Assembly: GCA_031273285.1 (NCBI GenBank)
Contig: JAISSE010000310.1
Location: 1-8,100, forward strand
Direction of reading: 5' to 3'
Source of the DNA: Prevotellaceae bacterium
Lineage (GTDB): Bacteria > Bacteroidota > Bacteroidia > Bacteroidales > UBA932
Length of the DNA: 8,100 nt
This document shows positions 7,796-8,100 of the stretch, piece by piece; positions within the stretch are counted from its first letter, which is position 1, and every line of letters starts with the position of its first letter. The notes beneath the pieces are model-generated. The model made no database searches. It was not told the origin of the DNA and saw nothing but the letters and a program-made list of their open reading frames with translations. A program made the translations under genes and the position numbers.

Positions 7796-8100
7796 ATTAC
7801 TATTTCTTTTGGTGAACGAATATCTATTGCCGGATAGCCGTATTTTATGTTTACGGAATTGTATCCTCTTATTCTCAATATATTGACGATATGTTTAAAG
7901 TTCCAGCTAACCAGAACATCTGCCCTGTGGATGGTTGCCAAAGCAATATGGAAACAATCCTCTCTGCTTGTTTTCCCTACTACTTTTTCTTTGATATAGC
8001 AATCGGCAAGCATTGTGGCTTCTTCCGTCAGTTCTACTTTTCGCTTGTACTGTTCCGGTATATTTTCCAACAATTCTTTTACAGGCAAAGGAGCATTCAA
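7792..8100 (-). CDS. PIN-domain (VapC-like) protein, C-terminal part (5' end outside window)
   Basis: The frame is open from the right edge to a TGA at 7792-7794, giving about 103 residues. A TTG at 8098-8100 happens to lie at the edge, but the true start is almost certainly beyond it, because the first strand of a PIN fold with its leading aspartate is missing. The visible part has the second half of the fold: a helix rich in acidic residues, then SREDCFHIALATIHRADVLV followed by SWNFKHIVN, then RGYNSVNIKYGYPAIDIRSPKEI. Asp48, His51, Asp61 and the WNFKH motif (66-70, counted from the edge) match a PIN group often annotated as VapC-type toxins. If active it would be a Mg2+-dependent ribonuclease, but the N-terminal catalytic acid cannot be seen here. 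It overlaps its small partner by 4 bases. Confidence 0.75.
   Translation of the reverse strand: MNAPLPVKELLENIPEQYKRKVELTEEATMLADCYIKEKVVGKTSREDCFHIALATIHRADVLVSWNFKHIVNILRIRGYNSVNIKYGYPAIDIRSPKEIVI

Overview
The window looks like chromosome from a member of the Bacteroidota, most likely Bacteroidales. Lysine/peptidoglycan diaminopimelate is made by the DapL (LL-diaminopimelate aminotransferase) route with DapF. The only convincing promoter match is a Bacteroidota-type -7 box (TAnnTTTG), and no Shine-Dalgarno sequences are evident. The gaps between genes carry 7-nt-period AT-rich and TTGAGAG repeats and a 'CGCAAAG' palindrome, repeat types I associate with this phylum. The genus cannot be told from this sequence.

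Layout. The left edge (1-264, + strand) is the C-terminal end of an APC-superfamily amino acid permease. It converges on a three-gene minus-strand set that fills most of the window: dapF (7289 to 6456), dapL (6326 to 5130) and gltB (5099 to 606). The convergent gap 265-605 has no gene and is packed with repeats and inverted repeats. To the right of dapF, a 323-bp gap (7290-7612) holds the probable dapF promoter and a MITE-like imperfect palindrome. The right edge (7613-8100, - strand) holds the C-terminal part of a PIN-domain (VapC-like) protein and a 60-residue partner ORF that overlaps its stop codon by 4 bases. This pair looks like a toxin-antitoxin module.

How the genes fit together. DapL moves an amino group from glutamate to tetrahydrodipicolinate, giving LL-diaminopimelate and 2-oxoglutarate. 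DapF epimerises LL- to meso-diaminopimelate. The GltB product, the large subunit of glutamate synthase, turns 2-oxoglutarate plus glutamine back into glutamate. The order dapF-dapL-gltB, with only 30 bp between the last two and no promoter box seen in either gap, suggests one transcript that couples diaminopimelate synthesis to glutamate regeneration. The small subunit gene gltD is not adjacent.

I found no clearly new enzymatic system. The most unusual signals are the heptamer-phased repeats that begin on, or run over, gene stop codons, the palindromic element upstream of dapF, and the PIN/small-protein pair.
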